Below are positions 36,481 through 43,836 of a stretch of DNA of 64,000 nucleotides, piece after piece. The DNA comes from Bacillota bacterium (lineage in GTDB: Bacteria > Bacillota_I > Bacilli_A > RFN20 > CAG-288). The notes beneath the pieces are model-generated. The model had not been told where the DNA came from, did not search any database, and saw nothing but the letters and a program-made list of their open reading frames with translations. Positions within the stretch are counted from its first letter, which is position 1; each line of letters begins with the position of its first letter. Location of the stretch: the NCBI GenBank assembly GCA_023459795.1, contig JAEWSP010000018.1, positions 1-64,000 on the forward strand, read 5' to 3'. The position numbers were made by a program, and so were the translations under genes.

Positions 36481-36502
36481 TACGATATAATAGTATATCG
36501 TA
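36481..36502. promoter_or_regulatory. Palindromic operator in a divergent promoter
   Basis: TACGATATA-ATAG-TATATCGTA is a perfect inverted repeat with 9-bp arms. It contains TATAAT (36486-36491) reading right and TATACT reading left, so it covers the -10 boxes of both divergent genes. No T-run follows, so it is not a terminator. A TetR-, GntR- or MarR-type repressor is the natural candidate; none is encoded next to it. Confidence 0.6.
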
Positions 36503-36519
36503 AGAAAGGCCACTATCTT

Positions 36520-37536
36520 ATGGAAGAAAAGCAGAAGAATGACTCGGTGTTCATTAACCTTTTCAAGGGAGCTCTCTCCGGGCTTCTTTCGATGGTTCCC
36601 TTCCTGGACAGCAAAAGAGCAAGAGAAGACGTCTTAGTCACCTACAGTTCCCGTACCTGGTCCTATATCCTCGGGTTTGCCATTGCTTTCTTTGTCTTCT
36701 CCCTCCTTCCCATCTCCGTCATGGAGAAGAACTTCTCCTATACGGTAAGGCTATTGGAAGCCGGATTCCTGTTTGGATCTCTGGTCGTGCTTCTTCTTCT
36801 GGTCTTTTTGGACAAGAAGGAGAAGATCGATCTTCTCCCATTTCTTCTCTCCCTCATAGGCGGAATAGGGATTGCTCTTATTTTCTATTTTGCCTTTACT
36901 CCGGCAAAGCTCTTAAGAGATGAAGAGCCGATTGCAGGAGCAGGATTCTACAGCGTAATTATTGCCGTTGGTGGATTTTTATGCGGATACGCCGGGATCT
37001 CCATCGGATCCCTTCTAGCCGTCTCCGGTTCCTATGTAGGGCTTATCGGAGTGATGTATCCGGCCGTCAGCTTTACGAACACGGATAAGAAGTCCGGAAT
37101 CCTGATTATGGGAATCCTGTTCCTGGCTCTGTTCTCGGGACTGTTCCTCGGCCTTTATGCCGAAGGCAAAGACAGCAGAAAGAAGAACAAGGAAGCGATG
37201 CAGATCGGTTTCCTTCTTCCGATGCTTGTTATCCTGATAGTCTACTTCGCCAAGAACAAGCCCCAAGCTATGGCTGACTCCGTCATGGTCCGGAAGCTGG
37301 TGAATTCCTGCTCCCTTATCTTCTTCTTCCTGATTGCCTTGATCCTTGGCTTATCTTCCCTTCTTCCATTATGGAAGGAACATCCTGCCTTCAAGATTTG
37401 GAAAAGGAAGAAGGATCTGGTAGACGGGCTTCTTGTGAAGAATGTAAAAGAAGAGAAGAAAGAAGATGAAAAAGAAAATGCCAAGGCCTTGGATGTCGAT
37501 AAGCTGAAGAAGGCTTTGGAAGAAGAGGATAAATAG
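36520..37536 (+). CDS. Polytopic membrane protein, distantly DUF368-like
   Basis: The protein has 338 residues with about eight predicted membrane helices and a cytoplasmic Lys/Glu-rich C-terminal tail (about 290-338). Two segments, FKGALSGLLSMVPFLDSK near the start and CGYAGISIGSLLAVSGSYVGL in the middle, are spaced and shaped like the paired signature loops of DUF368. Members of that family (PopT) recycle undecaprenyl phosphate across the membrane. The usual PGxSG motif is not conserved, so this is only a suggestion. AAGAAAGG precedes the ATG. Its stop codon is followed directly by the ATG of rsuA, so the two genes are coupled. Confidence 0.65.
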   Translation: MEEKQKNDSVFINLFKGALSGLLSMVPFLDSKRAREDVLVTYSSRTWSYILGFAIAFFVFSLLPISVMEKNFSYTVRLLEAGFLFGSLVVLLLLVFLDKKEKIDLLPFLLSLIGGIGIALIFYFAFTPAKLLRDEEPIAGAGFYSVIIAVGGFLCGYAGISIGSLLAVSGSYVGLIGVMYPAVSFTNTDKKSGILIMGILFLALFSGLFLGLYAEGKDSRKKNKEAMQIGFLLPMLVILIVYFAKNKPQAMADSVMVRKLVNSCSLIFFFLIALILGLSSLLPLWKEHPAFKIWKRKKDLVDGLLVKNVKEEKKEDEKENAKALDVDKLKKALEEEDK

Positions 37537-38259
37537 ATGAGGTTAGATCGGTTTCTGGCAATCCACGGCTTCGGTTCCAGGAAGTCGGCAAAGAAGATGG
37601 TCCATAACGGGCATGTCATGGTAAACGGAGAGAAGACGCTCCTTAACGACATGCAGATTTCCGGTACCGATAAGATCACGGTCGACGGAAAGGACGTCGA
37701 GAACGTTCCTTTCGTCTGCCTGGTCCTGAACAAGCCCCAGAACTATGTCTGTTCCATGCTGGACGACCACTACCCGTCCTGCATGAAGCTGATTCCGGAC
37801 GAATACCAGAAAAGGGTCCGGATGGTGGGAAGGCTTGATGCCGACACGACAGGACTCTTGATCTTCACGGACAACGGAGTCCTCAACTCCCGGCTTGCCA
37901 ACCCGAAGTTCAAGGTCACCAAGACGTATGCCGTCGAAGTGAACCATATCCTGAAGCCGGAGATGGTGGAAGAATTCCAGAAAGGAAATCTCGATATCGG
38001 CCAGGGAGACATCGCCGATTCTGCCGTTCTTGTGATCCAGGACGAATACCATGCCGAAGTAACCGTCCACGAAGGCAAGTACCACGAGATAAAAAGACTG
38101 TTCGGCAAGTTCGGATACGATGTCATCAAACTGAAACGTCTCTCTCTAGGGCCGGTGAAGCTCGGGGATGTCGAAGAAGGGAAGTTTAGAAAGGTGAGCG
38201 AAGAGGAATACGAATCCCTGTTAGAAGCTACCCACCTTATCAAGGAGGATCAATTATGA
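37537..38259 (+). CDS. rsuA: Small-subunit rRNA pseudouridine synthase (RsuA type)
   Basis: The protein has 240 residues. An N-terminal S4 RNA-binding domain (MRLDRFLAIHGFGSRKSAKK...VMVNG) leads into the catalytic domain with the motif GRLDADTTGLLIFTDNG, where the Asp attacks the uridine. HEGKYHEIKRLFGKFGYDVIKLKRL is the typical C-terminal signature. RsuA modifies U516 of 16S rRNA; the larger RsuA/RluB/RluE/RluF family is certain, and the exact target is inferred from the short form. It starts with no gap after the membrane protein gene and overlaps the next gene by 4 nt. Confidence 0.9.
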   Translation: MRLDRFLAIHGFGSRKSAKKMVHNGHVMVNGEKTLLNDMQISGTDKITVDGKDVENVPFVCLVLNKPQNYVCSMLDDHYPSCMKLIPDEYQKRVRMVGRLDADTTGLLIFTDNGVLNSRLANPKFKVTKTYAVEVNHILKPEMVEEFQKGNLDIGQGDIADSAVLVIQDEYHAEVTVHEGKYHEIKRLFGKFGYDVIKLKRLSLGPVKLGDVEEGKFRKVSEEEYESLLEATHLIKEDQL

Positions 38260-38774
38260 ATACTCTCTGCCCGAAATGCGGAAAGGACAATACTTCCACC
38301 TTTGTGGATACGAAGCTGAAGACACATGGTTTCTTCTGCGAAGACTGCAAGAAGGATTTCGGTGTCGATGACGGCACTGCTTTGAAGAAGAAGGAAGAAG
38401 ACCTTCTTTCTTTCACATATGACCGGTCCCATGACGGAGAGAAGAAGACTTTCCGCCTAGTAAGGGATGCAGGCAAGGCAACCCTAACTATCGAAACGGA
38501 GAAGGACAAGAAGCGGGACGTATATGAACCTATCGACTTCACTCCTTATGTCGATTCCTTCCTCTCCCTGCTCTTCGAGAAGCTCTTTGTTTTGGACTGG
38601 CCTGAGACAACCAACGGTTTCCTTGTCGGGAAGGATCCCGATACCTGCACTCTTACCCTCCTATTCAAGGATAAAAGCAGCGTCAGGAAGTCCGGTTTCG
38701 TCCGCCTTCCTGTCTACAGCAAGGCACTGGACGAGATCCTCGATTCCCTTCTCTCCAGCACGAAGGAGGAGTAG
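38256..38774 (+). CDS. Zinc-ribbon hypothetical protein
   Basis: The protein has 172 residues. It begins with a zinc ribbon, CPKCGKD (5-11) and CEDCKKD further on, making a C-x2-C...C-x2-C site of about 30 residues. The remainder is an alpha/beta domain with many charged residues. I recognise no family. The ATG overlaps the rsuA stop (ATGA) and the stop TAG is followed directly by the next ATG, so it is a middle gene of the rsuA operon. Confidence 0.75.
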   Translation: MNTLCPKCGKDNTSTFVDTKLKTHGFFCEDCKKDFGVDDGTALKKKEEDLLSFTYDRSHDGEKKTFRLVRDAGKATLTIETEKDKKRDVYEPIDFTPYVDSFLSLLFEKLFVLDWPETTNGFLVGKDPDTCTLTLLFKDKSSVRKSGFVRLPVYSKALDEILDSLLSSTKEE

Positions 38775-39152
38775 ATGAGAACCGACTTCACGAAGATCTC
38801 CTTCTGGAAAAGGAATCCGGACAATGTTGCGGATATCCTGAGGCTGGAGATCGAATGCCTCGTCGACAAGACTTACCTTCTGAACGTAAACGGAAAAGAC
38901 CGTTCCCTTCCCAAAGAGGAAGGAGACAAGCTTATAGAAGGTCTTATTGCTCTGAAGCTGGGCGAGACGAAGAAGGAAGAGAAAGCCTACCTATACGAAG
39001 ACAGGCCTCAGGACTACCGGATCAAGTTCTTCCTGGTCTTCTCCTATCCGGAAGCCACTTATCTAGCCGTAAAGGGAATCGATCCCTTCGGCCAGAAGAA
39101 CTACAAGGAGATCCAGGCTCTCTTTGCTCCGCTGTTCAAGAAACAAGACTGA
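38775..39152 (+). CDS. Hypothetical protein, last gene of the rsuA operon
   Basis: The protein has 125 residues, soluble and rich in charged residues, with no signal peptide or metal motif and no family I recognise. Its middle part (YRIKFFLVFSYPEATYLAVKGIDPF) is strand-like. It begins immediately after the zinc-ribbon gene, with GGAGGAG overlapping that gene's end, and its TGA stop is the first base of a strong terminator. Operon position suggests a role linked to its neighbours, which remains unknown. Confidence 0.7.
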   Translation: MRTDFTKISFWKRNPDNVADILRLEIECLVDKTYLLNVNGKDRSLPKEEGDKLIEGLIALKLGETKKEEKAYLYEDRPQDYRIKFFLVFSYPEATYLAVKGIDPFGQKNYKEIQALFAPLFKKQD

Positions 39153-39185
39153 AAGAGGAAGCCCCCAGAAGGCTTCCTCTTTTTC
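39152..39185 (+). terminator. Intrinsic terminator of the rsuA operon
   Basis: AAAGAGGAAGCC pairs with GGCTTCCTCTTT across a 7-nt loop, followed by a T-run. It begins at the stop codon. Confidence 0.9.
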
Positions 39186-39193
39186 AAGGCATT

Positions 39194-39234
39194 AAAAAGA
39201 GCCCGGTTACTTGATTCAACAATCAAGGCCGGGC
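39194..39234 (-). terminator. Minus-strand intrinsic terminator closing the 39.2-40.3 kb unit
   Basis: Read on the minus strand, GCCCGG (39234-39229), an inner stem CTTGATT/AATCAAG (39227-39210) and CCGGGC (39206-39201) are followed by TCTTTTT. It implies minus-strand transcription through the repeat region. The nearest upstream minus promoter I find is that of the HPr-like gene. Confidence 0.75.
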
Positions 39235-40004
39235 CCTAACGTATCTGACCCATGGGTTGTTCCATATCTTGCCGCCCCTTCACCGCGGTTTCCGAATCAT
39301 CCCGGATCGTATCGCGGTCCCTTCTCGTATCGCCATATTTGCTCATATCTCAGTCCCGAACCGTATCGCCGTATCTTAACGAATCGCCTTACCTGATCGT
39401 ACCTCCGTATCGAATCATATCGCCGTACCTTATCGAATCGCCTCGTAGAATCTAACCGTATCGCCATCCCTTAACGTATCGCCGTATCGAATCGTACCTC
39501 CGTCTCTGCTCATATCGTTGACTCGGCTAGTAACGGAACGTTGTCTCAAACCGTTTCGTACCGCCGTACCTTCTTGGCGAAACACCTTGCGTCCCGGACT
39601 TCGAGAAACTAAGACTCACTCATTGACTCGTCTTGCCTCGAAGCGACGTAGCTCGTTCCGTCTTTCCGGTTCCACTCATCCGGAACCTTTCCGTATCTAA
39701 ACAGTGCACTGGCTACTCGAAGACTGACCGGCTCGTCTTGCCTCCCGGATTTGTATCTCTGACCTTCTTCCCGTATTGCAGAGAAGACCTAAACCAGAGT
39801 GGGGATAACGCCTTTAGTCCCAGGAGAGCCGAAACAGCTAGCCTTCCCTTACCTGCTCGGATGGGTACCCGACGAAATAACATAGTCTCGAAGCGACTAT
39901 ATCATGGCCAATGATATACATATTGAGAGTATCCGACAAAAGGAGGAGATTATTGCATCCCTTCTAGAAATTTATAGATATTTGACTTCTAATAGGTTAA
40001 CGAA
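39235..40004 (-). other. Long non-coding region, possibly the 3' part of the HPr-like transcript
   Basis: About 770 bp without a credible gene on either strand, unusual in this compact contig. It contains the 18-bp repeat array, a 13-bp direct repeat CTCGTCTTGCCTC (39627-39639 and 39732-39744), a stem GGTTCC/GGAACC near 39669-39688 and a stem ATAGTC/GACTAT near 39883-39900. No terminator follows the HPr-like gene before the one at 39194-39234, so the region could be a long 3' untranslated RNA or a separate RNA. I do not recognise a known RNA family in it. Confidence 0.5.
39310..39530. repeat. Tandem array of 12 degenerate 18-bp repeats
   Basis: Units of 18 bp with the approximate consensus TATCGCCGTATCTTATCG run head to tail from 39310. 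Starts are 39310, 39328, 39346, 39364, 39382, 39400, 39418, 39436 (this one is 23 bp), 39459, 39477, 39495 and 39513. Read in one plus-strand frame the first seven spell a hexapeptide of the type SPYLIV, but that frame has only a short ORF (39252-39455) and is closed by a stop in unit 8. The array looks like a minisatellite or the repeat part of a non-coding RNA. Confidence 0.85.
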
Positions 40005-40271
40005 TTAGAAGCTGTACTCAGAAGCTAACTTCTTGAAGCCGGCAACTGCCAGATCTTCATCTGCTCCGTCGCAAACAATCTTGAGGGATTCCCCCTGGCT
40101 GATCGTCGAGATGGCGAAGACATTCATGATAGACTTGAGATCGCACTCGTCACCATTCTCAAGAACCATCTTGATGTTGCACTTATGATGATTTGCTTCC
40201 TCTACCAGCTCTGCACTAGAGCGAGAAGAGAGACCATTCATGGCATTCACTTTGATTTCGAATGTTTTCAT
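40005..40271 (-). CDS. HPr-like protein lacking the phosphorylatable histidine (Crh-like)
   Basis: The protein has 88 residues with a full HPr fold. In HPr, His15 in GxHARPA accepts phosphate from enzyme I; here the segment reads GLSSRSSA, so position 15 is Ser. The regulatory serine is kept in the KSIMNVF motif (Ser47, equal to Ser46 of HPr). Loss of His15 with retention of Ser46 is the pattern of Bacillus Crh, which cannot carry sugar phosphate but acts as a CcpA cofactor once phosphorylated by HPr kinase. That role is inferred. Its promoter has a cre-like site, consistent with carbon catabolite control of its own gene. The ribosome site is weak (AGAAAGA). Confidence 0.85.
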   Translation of the reverse strand: MKTFEIKVNAMNGLSSRSSAELVEEANHHKCNIKMVLENGDECDLKSIMNVFAISTISQGESLKIVCDGADEDLAVAGFKKLASEYSF

Positions 40272-40295
40272 AGGTTTATATCTTTCTGCACCTTT

Positions 40296-40324
40296 ATTAT
40301 AGAGAATTTGGTAAGCGTTTACAA
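40296..40324 (-). promoter_or_regulatory. Promoter of the HPr-like gene
   Basis: On the minus strand TTGTAA (40324-40319), a 17-nt spacer and TATAAT (40301-40296). Confidence 0.8.
40310..40323 (-). promoter_or_regulatory. cre-like catabolite-response element
   Basis: TGTAAACGCTTACC matches 13 of 14 positions of the CcpA consensus TGWNANCGNTNWCA (last base differs). It overlaps the -35 box and spacer of the HPr-like promoter, a repression position. Confidence 0.65.
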
Positions 40325-40708
40325 GTGAGGCGGGAAATTTAAGGTTTTTCTGTGCGTCTTAGCGTAACTGAAGGGTGGCTAACTTCAGGAAGCGCCCATC
40401 CAGTCTTTTGGCTTAGAGAGCTCTTCTTAGCTATTATAAGCTATTAATTACTTTTTGCGGTCATTTCTTTTTCTTTTTTTGCGTATTCTGACATTTTCTT
40501 TTTCTTATCGGTTCGTTCCTCATCTTTCCCCTTTCATTCTTAGGTCGTTTCTGCATGCCTTTTATATCCCCTTTCTTCTTCTTTTTGGTTGCAAATCCAA
40601 TCAAAAGCCGTCATTTTCGCTGCTTCTATTTTCGTAGCGGATTAATGCCTGTCGAAACAAAGCCTAAAGAGTTATCATATAAAGGCAAACGAAGGAGCTA
40701 TTCCCCCA
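40325..40708. other. Intergenic region before trpS with a pyrimidine-rich tract
   Basis: No gene is visible. At 40371-40413 GGGTGG and CCATCC can pair around a TGAAG/CTTCA stem, and 40430-40446 holds TAGCT-N6-AGCTA. From about 40450 to 40600 the plus strand is strongly C/T-rich. The GGGTGG element recalled a T-box antiterminator, but the full T-box core is missing. I cannot place a firm trpS promoter. Confidence 0.4.
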
Positions 40709-41893
40709 ATGGATGAAACAGCGAATAAGCCGGAAGAGAAGAAACAGATAGTAATGAACGCAATGCGTCCGACAGGAAAGCTCCATATCGGGCACTATGT
40801 CAGTGCATTAAGACTTACCCTGGAACTCCAGAATTCCGGAAAATACGACGAAATCTATGAGATGATTGCCGATACCCAGGCCTTGACAGATAACTTCGGC
40901 GTTCCCCAGAAAGTCCGGGACAACGTAATCGAAGTCGCCCTCGACTATCTTTCCGCCGGTCTTGATCCGAACAAGACCACCATCTTCATCCAGTCCCAGG
41001 TCCCGGAACTTACGGAACTTACCTGCTACTATCTCGATCTGGTCACTCTTTCCCGTCTGGAGAGGAATCCGACCGTCAAGTCGGAACTTGCCCAGAAGGA
41101 TTTCGGTGATACCATCCCGGCCGGATTCCTCTGCTACCCGGTCAGCCAGGCTGCAGATATCACGGCATTCGATACGGATCTGGTTCCGGTCGGAGAAGAC
41201 CAGGCTCCGATGATCGAACAGGCGAATGAAATCGTCCATAAGTTCAATTCCCTTTACGGAAAAGGAAAAGAAATCCTTCATCCCTGCAAGATCCTTCTAC
41301 CGGAGAACAAGGCTTCCTTACGCCTTCCCGGCACGGACGGAAAGGCTAAGATGAGCAAATCCATCGGGAACTGCATCTATCTTAGCGATGACAAAAGAAC
41401 CGTTGACAAGAAGGTCTCCACCATGTTCACGGATCCTACCCATCTCAACATCACCGACCCCGGCCATACGGAGAACAACCCGGTCTTCATTTATCTCTCC
41501 GCTTTTGCTACCGATGAATCCTTTAAGAAATACTGGCCGGAATATAAGAACCTGGACGAACTCAAGAAAGCCTATGAGAAGGGCGGACTCGGAGATGTAC
41601 CGGTCAAGAAGTTCCTGGCCTCGGTACTTAACGAAGTCCTGGATCCGATCCGGGAGAAGAGAAAGTACTACGAAGCCCACATCGAGGATGTCTACAAGAT
41701 CCTGGAAGTCGGTTCCAAGAAAGCAGAGGAGAAGGCTCTTGCTACGGTCTACCGCGTCCGGAGAGCACTCGGCGTCAACTTCTTCCATGATCCGAAGCTG
41801 ATCGAAAAGCAGTCGAAAGCCTATCGCAAGAAGCTTGCCGACGATGCGGCAAGAGAAGAATACCTTGCCAAGCAGAAAGCCGGCCAGAAGTAG
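40709..41893 (+). CDS. trpS: Tryptophanyl-tRNA synthetase
   Basis: The protein has 394 residues, a class I synthetase. The HIGH-type motif is KLHIGHYVSAL near residue 25 and the second signature is KAKMSKSIGNCI near residue 215. LDLVTLSRLERNPTVKSE and GFLCYPVSQAADITAF with VGEDQ complete the Trp-binding core. It charges tRNA-Trp using ATP. It carries about 15 extra residues at the N-terminus and an extended C-terminal helical part compared with the usual ~330 residues, resembling the longer Firmicute variants. AAGGAG lies 11 nt before the ATG. Single gene, closed by a strong terminator. Confidence 0.95.
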   Translation: MDETANKPEEKKQIVMNAMRPTGKLHIGHYVSALRLTLELQNSGKYDEIYEMIADTQALTDNFGVPQKVRDNVIEVALDYLSAGLDPNKTTIFIQSQVPELTELTCYYLDLVTLSRLERNPTVKSELAQKDFGDTIPAGFLCYPVSQAADITAFDTDLVPVGEDQAPMIEQANEIVHKFNSLYGKGKEILHPCKILLPENKASLRLPGTDGKAKMSKSIGNCIYLSDDKRTVDKKVSTMFTDPTHLNITDPGHTENNPVFIYLSAFATDESFKKYWPEYKNLDELKKAYEKGGLGDVPVKKFLASVLNEVLDPIREKRKYYEAHIEDVYKILEVGSKKAEEKALATVYRVRRALGVNFFHDPKLIEKQSKAYRKKLADDAAREEYLAKQKAGQK

Positions 41894-41919
41894 AGAGAAG
41901 ATCAGGGAAGAACAGCACC

Positions 41920-41951
41920 GGCCTTTTCCTATCCTGGGAAAAGGCCTTTTT
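41920..41951 (+). terminator. Intrinsic terminator of trpS
   Basis: GGCCTTTTCC (41920-41929) pairs with GGAAAAGGCC (41937-41946), followed by TTTTT. Confidence 0.92.
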
Positions 41952-42064
41952 CGTGTGTTCCGCTTTACTATCTTCCTCTCTTCCGTTATCCTTGAAGCAA
42001 AGCGGGCAAGGCTATTTTCTTCTTAATCCAGAAATAGGTTTTCTGCCGGAAGAAGGACCAAGCT

Positions 42065-43775
42065 ATGAACAAGAACAACGGGCGCCGTCTAATGGCCTTC
42101 CTCAACGACCATCTTGCCAAAGTAGGGAAAAAGTATCTCTCCGTCTTCGATGCCTTCGGAAAAGAGCCGGAGAGAATCAGCGAGAAGACGCTTCTTTCCA
42201 TCGTGAAGAAGAACAGGAATACGGAATTCGGAAGGAAGCACCATCTCGACCAGATCCATTCCCTTTCCGACTACCGGAAGGAAGTCCCTGTTTCGGACTA
42301 CGAAGACTATAGGGAAGCAATCCTTAGGATGCAGGACGGGGGAAAGGATGTCCTCTTCCAGGGAAAACCGGTCTACTATACGGATACTTCCGGATCGACG
42401 GGGAAGAGCAAACGGATTCCTATCTCTGCTACCCAGCAGAAGGCAATGAAGAAGAAGAAAGGAAATCCTCAGATCATCCCCTATCTGGAGAAGAAGAACG
42501 GATGCTATGACAGGAACCACCGGAAGATCCTCGCCCTGATGGCGAATGCCGACATCACCTATACGAAGGACCAAACCCCGATCGGGGATGTCGTCTCCCT
42601 GATGCTTTCCAAGGTCAGCGGATTGATGGGGCTCTTCTTTACCACCCTTTGGCAAGCCTCACCTCGAACGAGATCCATGACCGCCTCTATGTCCACCTTC
42701 TCTTCGCGCTTCCGGAAACGGACATCTATCTCATCATGAGTGCCTATCTCAGCGAAACCTGCGGAATGGTGAACTATCTCTTCCAGAACCAGGAACTCTG
42801 CTCCATGATCTTGCAGAAGGGAAAATATCGGACTGCGTAAAGCTTTCCCCCGCCCTAAAGAAGGAACTTGAAAAGAAGCTTGTCCCGCACCCGGAAAGGG
42901 CTGAGGAACTAAAAGAAATCCTGGCTTCCGGAAGAGACGGGATCCTGACCAGGATCTGGCCTAGCCTCACCGTCGTAAGCGGGGTCGGCAGTACAGAGAA
43001 CAGGCTGCGCCCGTATACGCTTCTTGTAAAAAGGTATCTAGGAAGCAAAGGACATATTTATTATGCCGCCTATAATTCCTCGGAATCCTTGATGGGGCTG
43101 GCAACGGACTACGACACCTTCCTCTATGCACCGGTCCTGGATATGGCTTATCTGGAATTCCTTCCCCTCGATGAGAAGGAACAGCCGATCCCGGGGAAGA
43201 TCCTTTCCGTATCCGAGCTTACGGACGGGGCAAAGTACGAGACTGTCCTGACCAGCCTCTCCGGTCTCTATCGTTATAGGATGGCAGACATCGTCAAGGT
43301 CAGCGGACGGAAAGGAAGGCTTCCTCTATTCGAAATCCTAGGACGGAACAAGGTCCTCCTCGATGTCATGGGAGAGAAATGCACCTTCCATCAGGCAGAT
43401 GACGCGATTGCCCTCCTAGGAGAAAAGATCGGGGAGAAGGAACATCCCATCTATGCCTACTGTGCCACGGAAGGGAATAAGGAAAACCGGTATACCTTCT
43501 TCCTGGAAATCAAGGATTCCTCTTCCCTGGATCCGAAGAAGACTTCTCTCCTTCTGAAGGATTCCCTAGCCCTTGCTTCCCCGGATATCCGGTATGCTTT
43601 CGAGGAGGAAGGGCTCCTTCCTCCCGAAGTCTTCTTCGTGAAGGAAGGGACTTTCCAAAAATACCTCCACAATGAGAACCGGGAAGGAGAAGAAACAAAG
43701 CACTCCATCAAGGAGATCAAAGTCCTGAGGACCGAAGAGCAGAAGAAGTTCTTCAGGGATCATATCGAAGGATAG
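42065..43775 (+). pseudogene. GH3-family acyl-acid-amido synthetase-like gene with two frameshifts
   Basis: Three overlapping frames encode one GH3-like protein of about 570 residues. The first holds the nucleotide-binding motif YTDTSGSTGKSKRIP, the second covers LFALPETDIYLIMSAYLSE and the third LSGLYRYRMADIVKVSG, all typical of the GH3 (plant auxin-responsive) adenylating family. Both frame changes are explained by one missing base in a homopolymer: a T in the T-run at 42648-42650 and an A in the A-run at 42822-42825. Restoring both gives a single uninterrupted ORF. Bacterial GH3 homologues have unsettled substrates. AAGGA precedes the ATG. It may be a pseudogene, but homopolymer errors in the assembly are equally likely. 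Confidence 0.8.
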
Positions 43776-43782
43776 GAAAAGA

Positions 43783-43807
43783 GGCGTCCCCTAGAGGATG
43801 CCTTTTT
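43783..43807 (+). terminator. Intrinsic terminator after the GH3-like gene
   Basis: GGCGTCC (43783-43789) pairs with GGATGCC (43796-43802, one G-U pair), followed by TTTTT. Confidence 0.8.
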
Positions 43808-43836
43808 CTTGCCAATAAACAGTCTTCTCTTTTTTG

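Noticed and set aside
39252..39455. Short ORF encoding SPYLIV-type hexapeptide repeats
   Set aside because: It arises from the 18-bp array, has no ribosome site and is stopped inside the array; treated as repeat DNA.
39240..39530. CRISPR array
   Set aside because: Units are contiguous 18-mers with no unique spacers, and no cas genes are near.
39904..40008. 34-codon plus-strand ORF (MANDIHIESIRQKEE...) beside the HPr-like gene
   Set aside because: It reads like a helix, but there is no ribosome site or promoter and it overlaps the HPr-like stop codon; too weak to annotate.
40360..40420. T-box riboswitch before trpS
   Set aside because: GGGTGG is present, but the rest of the T-box core, a specifier loop and a terminator/antiterminator pair are missing.
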